Source of the DNA: Gordius sp. MW1
Taxonomy: Eukaryota > Nematomorpha > Gordioida > Gordea > Gordiidae
DNA length: 64,000 nt
Assembly: GCA_964036665.1 (NCBI GenBank)
Contig: OZ038530.1
Coordinates: 1,798,001-1,862,000, forward strand
Reading direction: 5' to 3'
The translations under genes and the position numbers were made by a program. Of the stretch, positions 53,530 through 64,000 are shown piece by piece. Within the stretch, counting starts at the first letter, position 1; every line of letters begins with the position of its first letter. The notes under the pieces were generated by a model that was not told the DNA's origin, did not search any database, and worked only from the letters and a program-made list of their open reading frames with translations.

Positions 53530-53561
<32 letters not shown>
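53530..53561 (+). repeat. Poly-G tract (32 G)
   Basis: This is an uninterrupted run of 32 G, 12 longer than the same tract in duplication copy 1. Confidence 0.95.
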
Positions 53562-53562
<1 letters not shown>

Positions 53563-54608
53563 AGTGATGATCAAAACCTAGGTCAGGTTTTCCCGAGGTC
53601 AATCCTCAGGTCGGTTTTAGGTTCAGGTTTTCAAAAACCTTATCAGGTTTATGAACACCCGAACCTTAACCTGAGGTTGATCCCGAAAATCAACCTGAAA
53701 AACCTTCAGGTCAATATTATACCCAACCTGAGACCCCAGGTTGACCTCAGGTAGAGCTGTTAAAAGTTCCTTTTGAAAAAGAACTTGTCAAGTTCCAGTT
53801 CCTTTGCCTAAAATGGAACTAGTTCCAGTTCCTAGCTCCTCATTTTAAAAAGGAACTAGTTCCAGCCTTTTAGCTTTGCCGAGAAAGCGAGTATCTTTTG
53901 AGAAGAGACCTGATGTTGAAAATAAAAAACATCTTGACTTTAATGTAAATCTTGAGTTGTGTTCTAAATTTACTAAGTAGATTGTGGTATCCTCCAATTT
54001 CTGCTTAAAAATTCGAAGGACGATTAGGAAATCTTGGAGCCATATTGTGATATAATCTTAACAGCCATGTACCTCCCTTCGTCTCTTTAGCTACTCTTAA
54101 TTATTCCTCCTACACACCTCTTTACTTGCCCGTTTGATTGAGCTAGAATGATAAGGAAGGAGGCGTTAGTGAATGGTCAATCTTAAATTCTAAACAAACA
54201 TTTTTAAACTTTACGCCTACAAAAGCAAGCCTTCCCATTCATTGTCTATAACAATGTAGGTAGCAGGTAATCCGTACGCTCCAAATAATTCTTTTAAAAT
54301 ATTTATTGTTACTCTCCTACCTCACATGTTAAAAACGTTTCTAAATTCCGTCCAATCGGAATACGCGTCAACAATTAATATCTAAAACGTTTCTTGTCTA
54401 ATTCAAAAAAATCAACATGTATCCTAGATAAATAAATAATGTATTATAAAAGATATCCTTTGTACAAGTGAGTGATATAAGTTCATCCCATCAAAACCCT
54501 TATTCATTCACATCAACTACAATACCCACTCAGTTCAGGGTTGTGTGTGTAGACATATTCTAATAAATATGATCGTCAGTGTGTGTGTAGTGTATATCAT
54601 TTGTTAAC

Positions 54609-56655
54609 CCGAAGTCGTAGTTTTGATGAGCTTGAATCGCTTGTCCTTGGAGGCAGAGGCGTCGCTGTCCTTGGCAAAAATTCCGCTGTCTTCCGATTTG
54701 GTTTCGTCACTGTCGCTAGATGCAGCCACAGATGATGGGTCCAAGTCAGATGATTCGCTACGACTTTTGGTGAACATAAATTCCGGGCAAATCATTTTCA
54801 CCAAATCCCGAGATACCTTGGTGCTATTAAAATAAAAATAAGTTTGGCCAAGTCCCGTTAATTATTACCAGTATAGGAATAGTCGCCATTTCTGAAATGA
54901 GCTTGGGTATAGTACATGTATACGTGGTTGGCACTGCATCTCAAGGCTAGGGAATGGTTCAAATGATTGAAAATTTGGAGCATAAACGTCAAGATATCTT
55001 TCCTGCTAGCTACAAAATCATCACCTCCCTCCCCCACCTCATTGTCCTCGGACTCGTCCTCCAAGGGTTTGAGAAAAAAGGGGACGTTGTGTATCTTCAT
55101 CTAATTTAATATTTATCAATTTTACTTCAATTTTATAACAGGTTTTACATAAATATATAAGTTTTGTAACTTAATGTTTGAGGATGCGTAACATAATTGC
55201 GATGCAAAGGAGAGGTATGTCATCCAAATTTTCCATGGTGTACAACTGGGCAAAAGTCGTGTTTCGTCCACCGGAATGAGAAAGTTGATGTCCCCTCCAT
55301 CGTAGCCATTCGTTTAAATCTTCTTGTTCCATGGTAAGTCGTGTACCTGTACGGCCGAGAGGCTTATATCCACCCTCGCCTCGTTCAACTCCCTCCAAAG
55401 GAACTTTGTACCGAGATGGAATGGTTTGGGGATCTTTGAAATAGACCGATCTTTTGCCGTAATTTTCCGCGCGCGTCACGTGGTCGAGAAAAGCTTTCAA
55501 CAATAGCTCCAAAGGAACTAAAACACCAGAAGTCGTGAGAATCTATGTGGTAAAAGAGAAATAATATAGTGTTTTCATCGGAGTGTAAGTATTGTTGATA
55601 TACCTCCAACCAAACCAAAGCATCGTAGGCTTGATAAATGCGTCCGGTGCTTGATTCGAACCCTTCCAATCGATCTGTGATGAATGTAAAAGCATCTTGG
55701 GGTCGGGTAAATTGCAGAGGTGACATTTCGGTATCGAAAGTCTTTTTGAGTAATGATCCAAAATCCGCTCCTACCTGCGATGGTTCTGTAACGGTACGAG
55801 CGGCTTCCATCCACAAGGGAAGTAGGACTTGCCAGGCTCCGTAGGTGACGAGATCGTAAGGGATTAAACAAAATAGACGGAAGAGACCTCGTTTCAATTT
55901 TACGGTCTTCGTGGTGTCGAGGGGGCTGGTTGACAAGCGAGCGAATTGCGGAGGGGTGGGAGCTAGGCAAGATAGAAACAGGACTTGGTAGGGATCTATA
56001 ATAACCCGGTCACTCCCCTCACCGGGCAGCACGCTAATAGAAGGATCTCGGTTGTTGCTTCGGTTAAAGTGCGTTTCCAGCCCGAAAGAAGTCCCATCCA
56101 AGAGCATAGTGTCGTGAATTAGTTTGTCCACGTGCGTTTTCGCCTTGATCCAATCGCATAACTTGTCGGGTTTCAAAGCTTCTATCGAAGAGGCTAATCC
56201 CCCTTTAGGGAGGTAGGCCGTGCAATCGAACCATTGAAATAAGGCGGCCAACAATCTCCCCAATTGTTCCTAAGCCCGTAATTAACATTTTACTTATATA
56301 AATTTATTACGTGAGGAGCTTGAAGGTAATTGTCGCAGAGGGAGAGCAATAGATAGATGCCATATCGACTCAACCATAGCCTATCTTCGAACGTGAATAT
56401 ACGTGTTTTCGCGATGATTTGGCCTTCATCCCCAACCAAACCACCAGCTGTTGCTAGATAATACTATTTGCAGCAGCAGTGGCGGAGGGTGTATTTGCAG
56501 AAGGGTTCGTCTGTTGAATGGGTTCATCGTCAATGTCATCCCTCATGCTTTGATACCGTTTCAACCCTCCACGCATTCTATGTTGAGCTGTTGAAGCAGC
56601 ATGTGAGCTAACTCCCTTAACCCCTCCGGATGGAGATTCAACACCCATCAACAAT
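54609..56655 (-). pseudogene. unc79: UNC79 N-terminal half, later exons
   Basis: Minus-strand exons: 56655-56311, 56269-55604, 55517 to about 55174, 55100-54869 and 54823-54609. The large second exon encodes LGRLLAALFQWFDCTAYL, LFRLFCLIPYDLVTYGAWQV and LEGFESSTG, a long and clear match to animal UNC79 (FQWFHSTAY and LCLIPYNV in vertebrates). The third begins VPLELLLKAF, and the last is serine/aspartate-rich. Lesions: the first exon changes frame near 56455 between AANSII and GDEGQIIAKTR, and the third reads into TAA at 55173-55171, where GTAAGT seems to have lost its G. After 54609 no further exon follows; the DNA becomes an intron-like region and then the repeat arms. Confidence 0.82.
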
Positions 56656-56785
56656 CTATACATACACATCAATCTCTCTTACATATTAGACTAGGGAAAT
56701 TTATAAATTAGATAGAAAACAAGATTATCCTTTAAATTACGATTTATATATACAGAATAATAAGATATTTGTTGTGTGAAGTTAC

Positions 56786-58211
56786 TTGACGATAGCTTCC
56801 ACGATAACTAAATCAAAATCAGGAAACAGGACTGAATTAAGATTTGTCTTAGAGGGAGAAGACCATAAATGTTGCACTTTACCCTGTATAAAATATTAAA
56901 TTTAAAATCAAAAATAATAATTAAATGATCTGAATAAATAAAATCATTTATGTCCAACCTGATATATGTGAGGACCTGATTTCAGCATTTTAGAGGAGGG
57001 ATGCTTGGCCTCAAAACAAATAGAGCAATACCGCACAGGTTGTTCCAAATAATTTTGGGTGCATTCGGGAGCAAAACAAGTAAAATCAGCATTTTGCATC
57101 GGATCCGGACAATTCTATGTAAGATTTATTTGCAGAGTAATTAGCAATTGTTAGTTTATACACACATGCTTTAATTCAATGAATGTATGTGAATATAAAC
57201 ATTGTTATCACATTTTAGTGCAACGTATTCCAATGGAGCTATTAAATCAATACAGGAATCAAAATGGTCTTTAAATTCCTTCTTTGGGTCATTCCTTATT
57301 TGTTGTAACATTTTTGGCATAGTATGCAAGGAGGTGGACTTTCAGCATATTGCATTAAAAATGATGGATCAATACATATCTTTAATAGGCAAATAAAATT
57401 GTTTAATTTAAAAAAAAAATATTATTGTAATTTGTAACTTTTACCTTAGTACCATAATTGTCTTTCCCACCAACACATTTATTGGTTTGACATTTAATTC
57501 TATCCCAAGCTGTTTATAATAATAATTATCAAGGTGTGAGTCAAATCAAATGCATAATATACGTGTAAATTTTGTTTTCCTTTCAGATGGCATTGGGTTA
57601 AGAGAAGGCCAATAATTAAATAATAAACTTGTAGCAGTGTAATGAGAGGTTTCATAACCATAAGCAATTACTGCAAATAGATCCTTTCATTAAAAAATTA
57701 ATTAATATAATCCTCAATCTAATTTCAACATAAACATTCAAGCTTTTATACATGCAAACATACCACAACATTCCTACAAACTAACTACATGCTGATATAC
57801 TATTATTTCTATTCCCATACCTTATTTACATCATATTTGTAGGCCATAAGTGTCTCTAATAATTGGGACAGCATTGCTAAAAGACATTAGTTATATTGAA
57901 AGCTTAAGATAAATTACCTTTATCAGTTACATATGAAAATACAGAGGACAAACAAGAGGGAATAGAAAATGGAGTCAAGCTTTTCTCAATATCATCATTA
58001 TCTATAAAAAGGTAATTTTAAAATGTAAGGGATTTAATACATAAAACCAAAGGGAAGATCTTCAGAGTCAGAAAATTTAATAGGTCTTTAAAAAGACTGG
58101 GTGAAAATAATGTGTACTATAAGGATATTTTATAGGGGAGTCCCTGTAAATAATCATAATCCAGAAATACAAGCAATGATTCATAGGAATTGATAATTGT
58201 TTTCCCCAGAG
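56786..58211 (-). pseudogene. unc79: UNC79 N-terminal half, early exons with cysteine-rich domain
   Basis: Minus-strand exons: 58211-58041 (LGKTIIN...FLDYDYLQGLPYKI), 58001-57918, 57876-57821 (SQLLETLMAYKY), 57670-57563 (IAYGYE...LLFNYWPSLNP), 57509-57445 (WDRIKCQTNKC), 57379-57201 (ICIDPS...PPPCILCQKC), 57114-56959 (NCPDPM...VRYCSICFEAKHP) and 56883-56786. Together they rebuild the order of vertebrate UNC79, including the paired-cysteine domain (CxxC...CxxH style). Lesions: an in-frame TAG at 58119-58117 and a one-base frameshift near 57300. The early exons are shorter and more AT-rich than those of the C-terminal block. Confidence 0.8.
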
Positions 58212-58249
58212 CTTAATAGTTATATCAAATAAAAAATTAAAATGGTTAC

Positions 58250-58341
58250 TGTAATGATTATCCCCAATTAATGGATAAATGCAAAGAACTTCATCAAGAG
58301 CTTCATAAAACCAGTGTAATTTAGGTTAGGGAACAGAACTG
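58250..58341 (-). pseudogene. unc79: UNC79 exon remainder on the other side of the LTR element
   Basis: This is the second part of the interrupted exon. It encodes LFPNLNYTGFMKLLMK, then after a one-base shift LCIYPLIGDNHY, and reaches a GTAACC donor at 58249. It aligns with the YPSLDYQGLY...PLL region of vertebrate UNC79. Confidence 0.75.
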
Positions 58342-58621
58342 TGTTGCGTCCATTGGCTTAATTGATTTAATTGTCCCTTACGATTTCGCAACGTTAATTG
58401 ACCACCAAGCATACCTCGAGGCATCACCACTATATATAATTGATTTGTTTATACCTCGCGGAGGCAACACTAAACTTAATTGATTCCAATTAATATATGT
58501 GTATATAAAGGAATTTTATATACACCAGTTACTCACTTTTTGTTCTCGCATACAATTTACTTTAATTGGACATTTAATAAAGTACTTATTACTTTATCCT
58601 TGTGGTATTATTTATCCCGAA
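58342..58621 (+). repeat. 5' LTR
   Basis: A 280-bp direct repeat that starts TGTTGCGTCC, with a TATATAAA-like box near 58500 and an AATAAA signal near 58576. Confidence 0.92.
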
Positions 58622-58640
58622 ATTGGTGACCCAATCTTGT
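58622..58640 (+). promoter_or_regulatory. Primer-binding site region
   Basis: ATTGGTGACCCAATC follows the 5' LTR directly; TGGTGACCC has the form of a tRNA 3'-end complement. The tRNA is not identified. Confidence 0.6.
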
Positions 58641-58693
58641 TATACGCCCCCTTCTACCCTACCCTTTACCCAACCCTTGTTATAACCTTGTAA

Positions 58694-59512
58694 ATGGATA
58701 CCAACCATGTTGATGACGTCCAAATTAAATCGGAAAACGCTATGTATTTTAAATTGCCCCCATTTAATCGTATAAATCCCCGCTTATGGTTTGTCCAGAT
58801 AGAGGCCCTTTTCACGATTCGAAGAATAACATCCGAGTCTAGCAAACTTGGGTACGTGATTGAATGCCTCCCACAAGAAGTCACAATAGAGATCCAAGAT
58901 TACTTGGAGAATCTTCCGTCTGAGGCCCCGTACACCACGATCCGGTCAGCTATCATAGATCGCACAACAAAATCGGACTCAGCACGATTCCACGATTTAC
59001 TCTCCAACGTGCAATTGGGTGATCGTACACCCTCACAACTCTATAGACACATGAAAAGCCTTCTGGGTACCGCCAAAATGGACGACATCATTCTAAAACA
59101 ATTGTGGTTGGAGAAACTGGACAACAACATGGCCAGCATCTTGGCGATCTGTGCAAGTGACCAGACTTTAGTCAAGCTAGCTGAAACAGCTGATAAAATC
59201 GCGGAAACGTACCATACGCCGCAAATATCCAACGTCGTCCCTGCAACACAGAGATCAAACAATGATATCGAAATGCTCAGAGACATGGTAAATAGACTGA
59301 GCGTGAGCATAGAGACATTGCGACAAGAAGTCAGTCAAAAAAATCGTTTTCAGTCGAGAAGTAGGTCTACATCAAGACGATTTCGATCCCCGTTTCAACC
59401 CCGCGCTGACGTTCCCGAGGATTGGTGTTGGTATCACCAAAAATATAAAGAAAAAGCCACTAAATGCCGACAGCCTTGCAATTATACCCCCCTTTCCTCG
59501 TCAAACCCATAG
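58694..59512 (+). mobile_element. Gag region of the Gypsy element
   Basis: A capsid-like protein begins MDTNHVDDVQ and contains FNRINPRLWFVQIEALF, a hallmark of a widespread arthropod Gypsy gag (WFxQxEAxF). It continues through LGDRTPSQLYRHMKSLLG to a C-terminal basic region with CWYHQKY...CRQPC, the usual short Cys/His end of this group. Confidence 0.85.
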
Positions 59513-59549
59513 GCCTGCCAGAATCCGCGACACCTGGTTCAGGCCATAA

Positions 59550-62500
59550 CATCAGTCGTTTATTTTTTATTTATGATAAATCAACCAAATTTCGTTTTTT
59601 AATAGACACTGGCGCGGAACTAAGTGTCGTACCACCCCCGCGTAACCACCGTCTCACTCCTTCACACATCCTCCTCCAAGCTGCAAATAATAGTTCATAC
59701 TGACCTATGGCCAGAAATCAATGGAACTGGACCTTAGCTTACGGAGAAGTTTTCAATGGGTTTTTACCATCGCCGACGTTAAAACACCTATCATCGGGGC
59801 TGATTTTTTAAATCATTATAACCTTCTCGTTGATATACGACGTAAATGTTTGTTAGACCCTAAGACGACTTTAAAGTCTTATGGGCGATATATTGACTCG
59901 AACTTGTATAATTTGCAACTAGCAATAAAAATTGATTCACCGTATTTTAAAAATGTGTTGAAAGAATTCCCTGATATTTATGCCCCTCCAAATTACAGGT
60001 CACGCGTAAGCCACCAAGTAGTTCACCACATACGTACACTAGGACCACCCGTTTATGCCAGACCTCGACGATTAGACCCTGTCAAGCTAAAAATTGCCAA
60101 ACAGGAGTTTGCTCACATGCTCGAACTCAGCATAATTCAACCCTCAGAAAGCCACTGGAGTTCTCCACTGCACATGGTTCCGAAAAAAACTCCAGGAGAT
60201 TGGCGACCGTGTGGAGATTACCGAGCACTTAACGTTATAACGATACCGGATCGTTATCCTTTGCCACACTTGCACGATTTCTCGCTCAATCTAGCCGGCA
60301 CAACCATCTATACAAAGATAGATCTAGTCAGGGCTTACCATCAAATACCCGTAGCCTTAGAAGACATCGCAAAGACTGCAATAACTACACCTTTCGGTCT
60401 TTATGAATTTTTGCGAATGCCTTTTGGTTTACGAAATGCTGCTCAAACATTCCAACGCTTCATTGACCAAGCTCTCCGTGGTCTCAATTTTACCTTCGCA
60501 TATTTGGACGATATTTTAATCGCAAGTACATCAATTAATCAACATTTAGACCACTTACGTCAGGTTTTTACAAGATTAAGAGATTTTGATATAAAGATCA
60601 ACCTGGACAAGTGCCAATGGGGATGTTCGTCTCTGGATTTCCTAGGACATCAAGTTTCCCCACAAGGTTTAACACCAATACCGGAGAAGATCTCGACCAT
60701 CAAGAATTTTGCCACTCCGACCACCATGACACAACTACGTCGTTTCGTGGGAATGGTAAATTTTTACAGGCGTTTTATACCCAACTGTGCACTTCTTCTA
60801 CAACCACTGACTGATCTCCTCACCGACAAAAAAGGACCATTGGACATGACGCAGAGCGCACACGGTGCATTCCACAAGATTAAAATAATGCTCGATGAAA
60901 TCTCGACCCTTAATCATTTAGTGGATGGTGCCAACATCTCTATTACAACCGACGCGTCAAACTCTGCCGTTGGAGCCCTTTTACATCAGATCGTAAAAGG
61001 GGAAATCAGTCCTTTATCCTTTTTCTCCCTGAAATTGAGCAAAACACAAACTCGATACAGTACTTTCGGGAGAGAACTACTAGCAATCTATCTGGCAATT
61101 AAACATTACCGACACATTTTAGAAGGTCGCGATTTTACAATTTTTACTGATCACAAACCGTTAACTTACGTTCTCACTTCTAAATCCGATAAATACTCGC
61201 CCCGCGAAATACGACAATTAGACTACATCTCACAATTTACTTCAGATATACAGTTTATTAAAGGTAAGGCGAATATTGTAGCAGACACTTTGTCCCGAAT
61301 CGATATCGATTCCATTCAACAACCAAACACCTCACTCACAGAAAGAATTGCTATGACACAAAAACAAGAGCAATACCAACTAGAAGATCTCGAAAGCCTT
61401 CAACTGGAACAACGCTTAATTCCAGGTACAAATTTAACTATTACGTGCGATACATCTAAATCGATTTCGAGACCTTTAGTACCTAAGACGCTCCGACGCA
61501 TAGTTTTTAATCAGCTACATGGTCTTTCTCACCCAGCTTTACGCCCAACACTTAAACTAATCGCCCAACGTTTCGTCTGGCCGGGAATGAACAAAGATGT
61601 ACGCGATTGGACAAAGCAATGCATTGCATGTCAGAAATGCAAGGTAAATAGGCACGTAATATCAACCCCAGGCACGTTCGCTGAACCAGACGCAAGGTTT
61701 AGCCACGTACATGTAGATCTCGTCGGACCCTTGCCACCTTCTAACGGCCATATTTACATTTTTACTGCCGTTGATCGTTTCACCCGATGGCCGATTGCAA
61801 TTCCCATTAATGACGCAACAGCCGAAACCGTTGCACGCACATGTTTGACACACTGGATAGCCAACTTTGGTGTTCCAGCGACATTAACCACGGACCGGGG
61901 ACCGCAATTCCAATCAACCCTTTTTAAACAATTATCTATTTTACTAGGTTATCACCATATCACTACGACAGCTTACCATCCACAAGCCAATGGGATGGTA
62001 GAGCGATTCCACCGGCAACTCAAAAGTGCAATCATGACAAAAGGTGACGTTACCCGTTGGTCCGAACTTATTCCCCTTGTACTCCTAGGGATTCGCAACA
62101 CCGTCAAGGAAGACCTCGCCTGTTCAAGCGCTGAGCTTGTATACGGTACTTCTTTACGACTCCCAGGAGATTTTTTACAACCGTCCGATTGTGACATTAA
62201 CGCTGCCGATTACATACAACGCCTTAGACAGCAGTTTGAGGATGTCCGATTTACACCTTCCAGACAATCGAACATCAAACCACAAATTTCTGACAATTTA
62301 TTTTCATCAACCCATGTTTTCATAAGAACTGATCGACTACGCAAAGCTTTAGTTCCCCCCCTATGAAGGACCTTATAAAGTGATTGGAAAGCATACTAAA
62401 TTTTTTATCATAGATCACAATGGGAGGAAAGACACGGTCTCGATTGATCGATTAAAACCAGCTTTCCTTGAGCCTAAGGTTGATAAACCGAATTCATCGG

Positions 62501-62600
62501 TTGACCCAAATTCACCCAAACCAAACAATCACCCACCAAACCAAATTTTAAAACAACCTACCATTGTTTCTTCTACAAAAACTAGCGCACCCCTCAACCC
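59550..62600 (+). mobile_element. Pol region of the Gypsy element (PR-RT-RH-IN)
   Basis: Domains in order: an aspartic protease motif (LIDTGAELSVVPP) near 59.6 kb; reverse transcriptase from about 60.15 kb with a YLDD catalytic box near 60.5 kb; RNase H with TDAS near 60.95 kb and TDHKPL near 61.15 kb; and integrase with the HHCC zinc motif near 61.5-61.65 kb and the D,D,E core between about 61.7 and 62.0 kb. A basic C-terminal tail with a GPY-like part follows. The order RT-RH-IN places it in Ty3/Gypsy. No envelope gene is seen. Confidence 0.88.
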
Positions 62601-62687
62601 AACCTTTACCAAGTCTGGTCGACAAGTGCATTGGCCAAAATTTTTTTTTAATTTCGTACGAACTCCGTTTTTACCCAGCGGAATATT

Positions 62688-62965
62688 TGTTGCGTCCATT
62701 GGCTTAATTGATTTAATTGTCCCTTACGATTTCGCAACGTTAATTGACCACCAAGCATACCTCGAGGTATCACCACTATATATAATTGATTTGTTTATAC
62801 CTCGCGGAGGCAACACTAAACTTAATTGATTCCAATTAATATATGTGTATATAAAGGAATTTTATATACACCAGTTACTCACTTTGTTCTCGCATACAAT
62901 TTACTTTAATTGGATATTTAATAAAGTACTTATTACTTTATCCTTTTGGTATTATTTAACCCGAA
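62688..62965 (+). repeat. 3' LTR
   Basis: A 278-bp copy of the 5' LTR. The unc79 exon resumes right after the AACTG duplication. Confidence 0.92.
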
Positions 62966-63195
62966 AACTGTTCTAGATCCATATTTATCTGGCTCATACA
63001 TTGAAAACGAAAGTGCAGATAAATCTTTAAGTATACAAAATAACATGAATGTTTTAGTTAATATATATACAAACCCATTCAGTGTTAATGTAAAATATTT
63101 CAGCCCATTTGAAATTTCAATACCACTTGGCATAGGTGCGACATTATTCAATACTCGATTACATAATGTCTCAATTTGGGTAATCCTCGAATTAA
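62966..63195 (-). pseudogene. unc79: UNC79 near-N-terminal exon, split by an LTR element
   Basis: On the minus strand an exon starts after CTTTAAG at 63195 and encodes SRITQIETLCNRVLNNV, then MPSGIEISNGLKYF. This matches the first 20-60 residues of animal UNC79 (NRVLHNI.PVPSGTDIANTLKYF). It stays open to 62966, where the LTR of the inserted element begins, and resumes at 58341-58250 with VLFPNLNYTGFMKLL. There the frame also shifts by one base near 58288 before YPLIGDNHY. The five bases AACTG are duplicated on each side of the element. The initiator exon is not visible further right. Confidence 0.82.
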
Positions 63196-64000
63196 CTTAA
63201 AGGAATATCTTACGACATGTGCTAGGTAGCAGACATGTAATATTTTTTTTTGCCATCTAGATCATCGATTCTTCCGTTTCATCTGTGACTACAATCATAT
63301 GTTTATACATATTTGTTACATATAGCGTGAATGTCGATATCATATAACTCATTATATTCATATCGCCTAGTCACATACACCTGGCCTAGAATATAAGTTT
63401 TGATATAGGCTTAGATTAGGGTTGTTAACATTGCGGGTACATTCAGGTAAAGAGTATACGTTTAGCTTAGTGTCAGGTTGAAATAACATAGAGTCATATG
63501 TCGTTATTTAAGGACTAATTAACCTCCCAGCTCGTAATTATATTAATTCTATATATTTAAACACGTGTGATCAATAATAGCTCGCGGGACATGTTTAATT
63601 TAATATGCGTTAATTGAAGATTAAGCTTTTGGGGAGGAAGGATAATCTTACATAAGAGTAAAATACACTGAAGAAGTAAAAGAAAAGAGTTAATAATAAA
63701 TAAATTAATGGTTTTGTAAAAGTGAGGACTTGTTTTTACCTTTCCTCAAAAGTTATGTAATTACAATTAAAACCATATGGGAAACAGGAGGGTGGATGGG
63801 TATAAGTTTTTTGCCTGGAAATGTACTTTAAATTAATTTCTTTTATCTTCAGTATATTAATTTTTAATTATAGTTGATGCTACATATTTATCCATTTTAA
63901 ATTGACAATGCTAAAATGTGAGACAAGCATAAATAGATTAGATAGACTGCTCATCAAGGCACAAAATGTGTACCCTTTTCCCACCATTTTAATGATAGCA
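63196..64000. other. AT-rich DNA without recognised features
   Basis: This should be the intron or 5' region upstream of the first recognised unc79 exon on the minus strand. I find no exon that would supply the initiator methionine, no repeat end and no RNA gene. Confidence 0.5.

Larger units (their letters stand above)
52445..53865 (-). repeat. Right arm of the large inverted repeat
   Basis: This is the reverse complement of 50640-51960 and also part of the 2.5-kb direct duplication. It therefore exists in three copies in the window. It carries the basic ORF (52720-52433, minus), the Helitron-like start at 53174 (minus), the 58-residue ORF and the word-repeat block. Confidence 0.88.
53062..55603. 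repeat. Segmental duplication, copy 2
   Basis: This is the partner of 38589-41114. Here the unc79 exons are continuous with the upstream exons of the gene, so this is the parental copy. Confidence 0.92.
58342..62965 (+). mobile_element. Ty3/Gypsy LTR retrotransposon
   Basis: This is a 4.6-kb element with two LTRs of about 280 bp (TGTTGCG...CCCGAA), a 5-bp target duplication AACTG (58337-58341 and 62966-62970), a primer-binding site and gag and pol regions in the Gypsy order (protease, RT, RNase H, integrase). The LTRs differ at about four bases and one 2-base indel by eye, so the insertion is young. All domains are present and it looks close to whole, with only a few breaks. It lies in sense opposite to the unc79 exon it interrupts. 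Confidence 0.95.

Noticed and set aside
57202-57396. 64-codon plus-strand ORF
   Set aside because: It is antisense to the unc79 exon at 57379-57201, whose product matches a known protein.
62946-63200. 84-codon plus-strand ORF running out of the 3' LTR
   Set aside because: It is antisense to the unc79 near-N-terminal exon. The open frame is a by-product of conserved coding sequence on the other strand.

Overview
This window is eukaryotic, from an animal and most likely an arthropod such as a crustacean, although the sequence alone does not name a species. The evidence is a large host gene with many short AT-rich introns that matches UNC79 of the NALCN sodium-leak channel complex, plus Ty3/Gypsy, pogo-like, hAT and Helitron-like elements, and very large minisatellite arrays.

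Positions 1-38588 are satellite DNA. Positions 1 to about 8545 hold a 10-bp repeat (GGTCACGGAC and variants), cut every 100-450 bp by an AT-rich spacer of about 100 bp. From about 8546 to 38588 the core changes to an 11-bp repeat (ACGGACGGACA, with no T on this strand), cut about 80 times by a different spacer of about 93 bp that carries a tRNA T-arm/B-box-like motif on the minus strand. Between about 13.5 and 28 kb the array is organised into higher-order blocks of 4.3-5.2 kb. The array ends abruptly at 38588 against a fragment that looks like a Helitron 5' end. None of the long open frames in the arrays are genes.

Positions 38589-63195 hold a rearranged and broken unc79 locus. The N-terminal part lies on the minus strand (63195 down to 54609) and the C-terminal part on the plus strand (41541-47210), so the two halves point in opposite directions and a middle part of the protein is missing. 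Three middle exons occur twice (40120-41028 and 54609-55517) inside a near-identical duplication of about 2.5 kb. The N-terminal half carries several frameshifts, a stop and a damaged splice donor, and a young Ty3/Gypsy element (58342-62965, TSD AACTG) sits inside one of its coding exons. As sequenced, neither half can make a complete UNC79.

Between the halves (47.2-54 kb) lie a TA-flanked pogo-like deletion derivative with perfect terminal inverted repeats, a hAT transposase C-terminal fragment, and a 1.3-1.4 kb inverted repeat whose arms carry Helitron-like 5' ends and two conserved short ORFs. Positions 63196-64000 show nothing recognisable.
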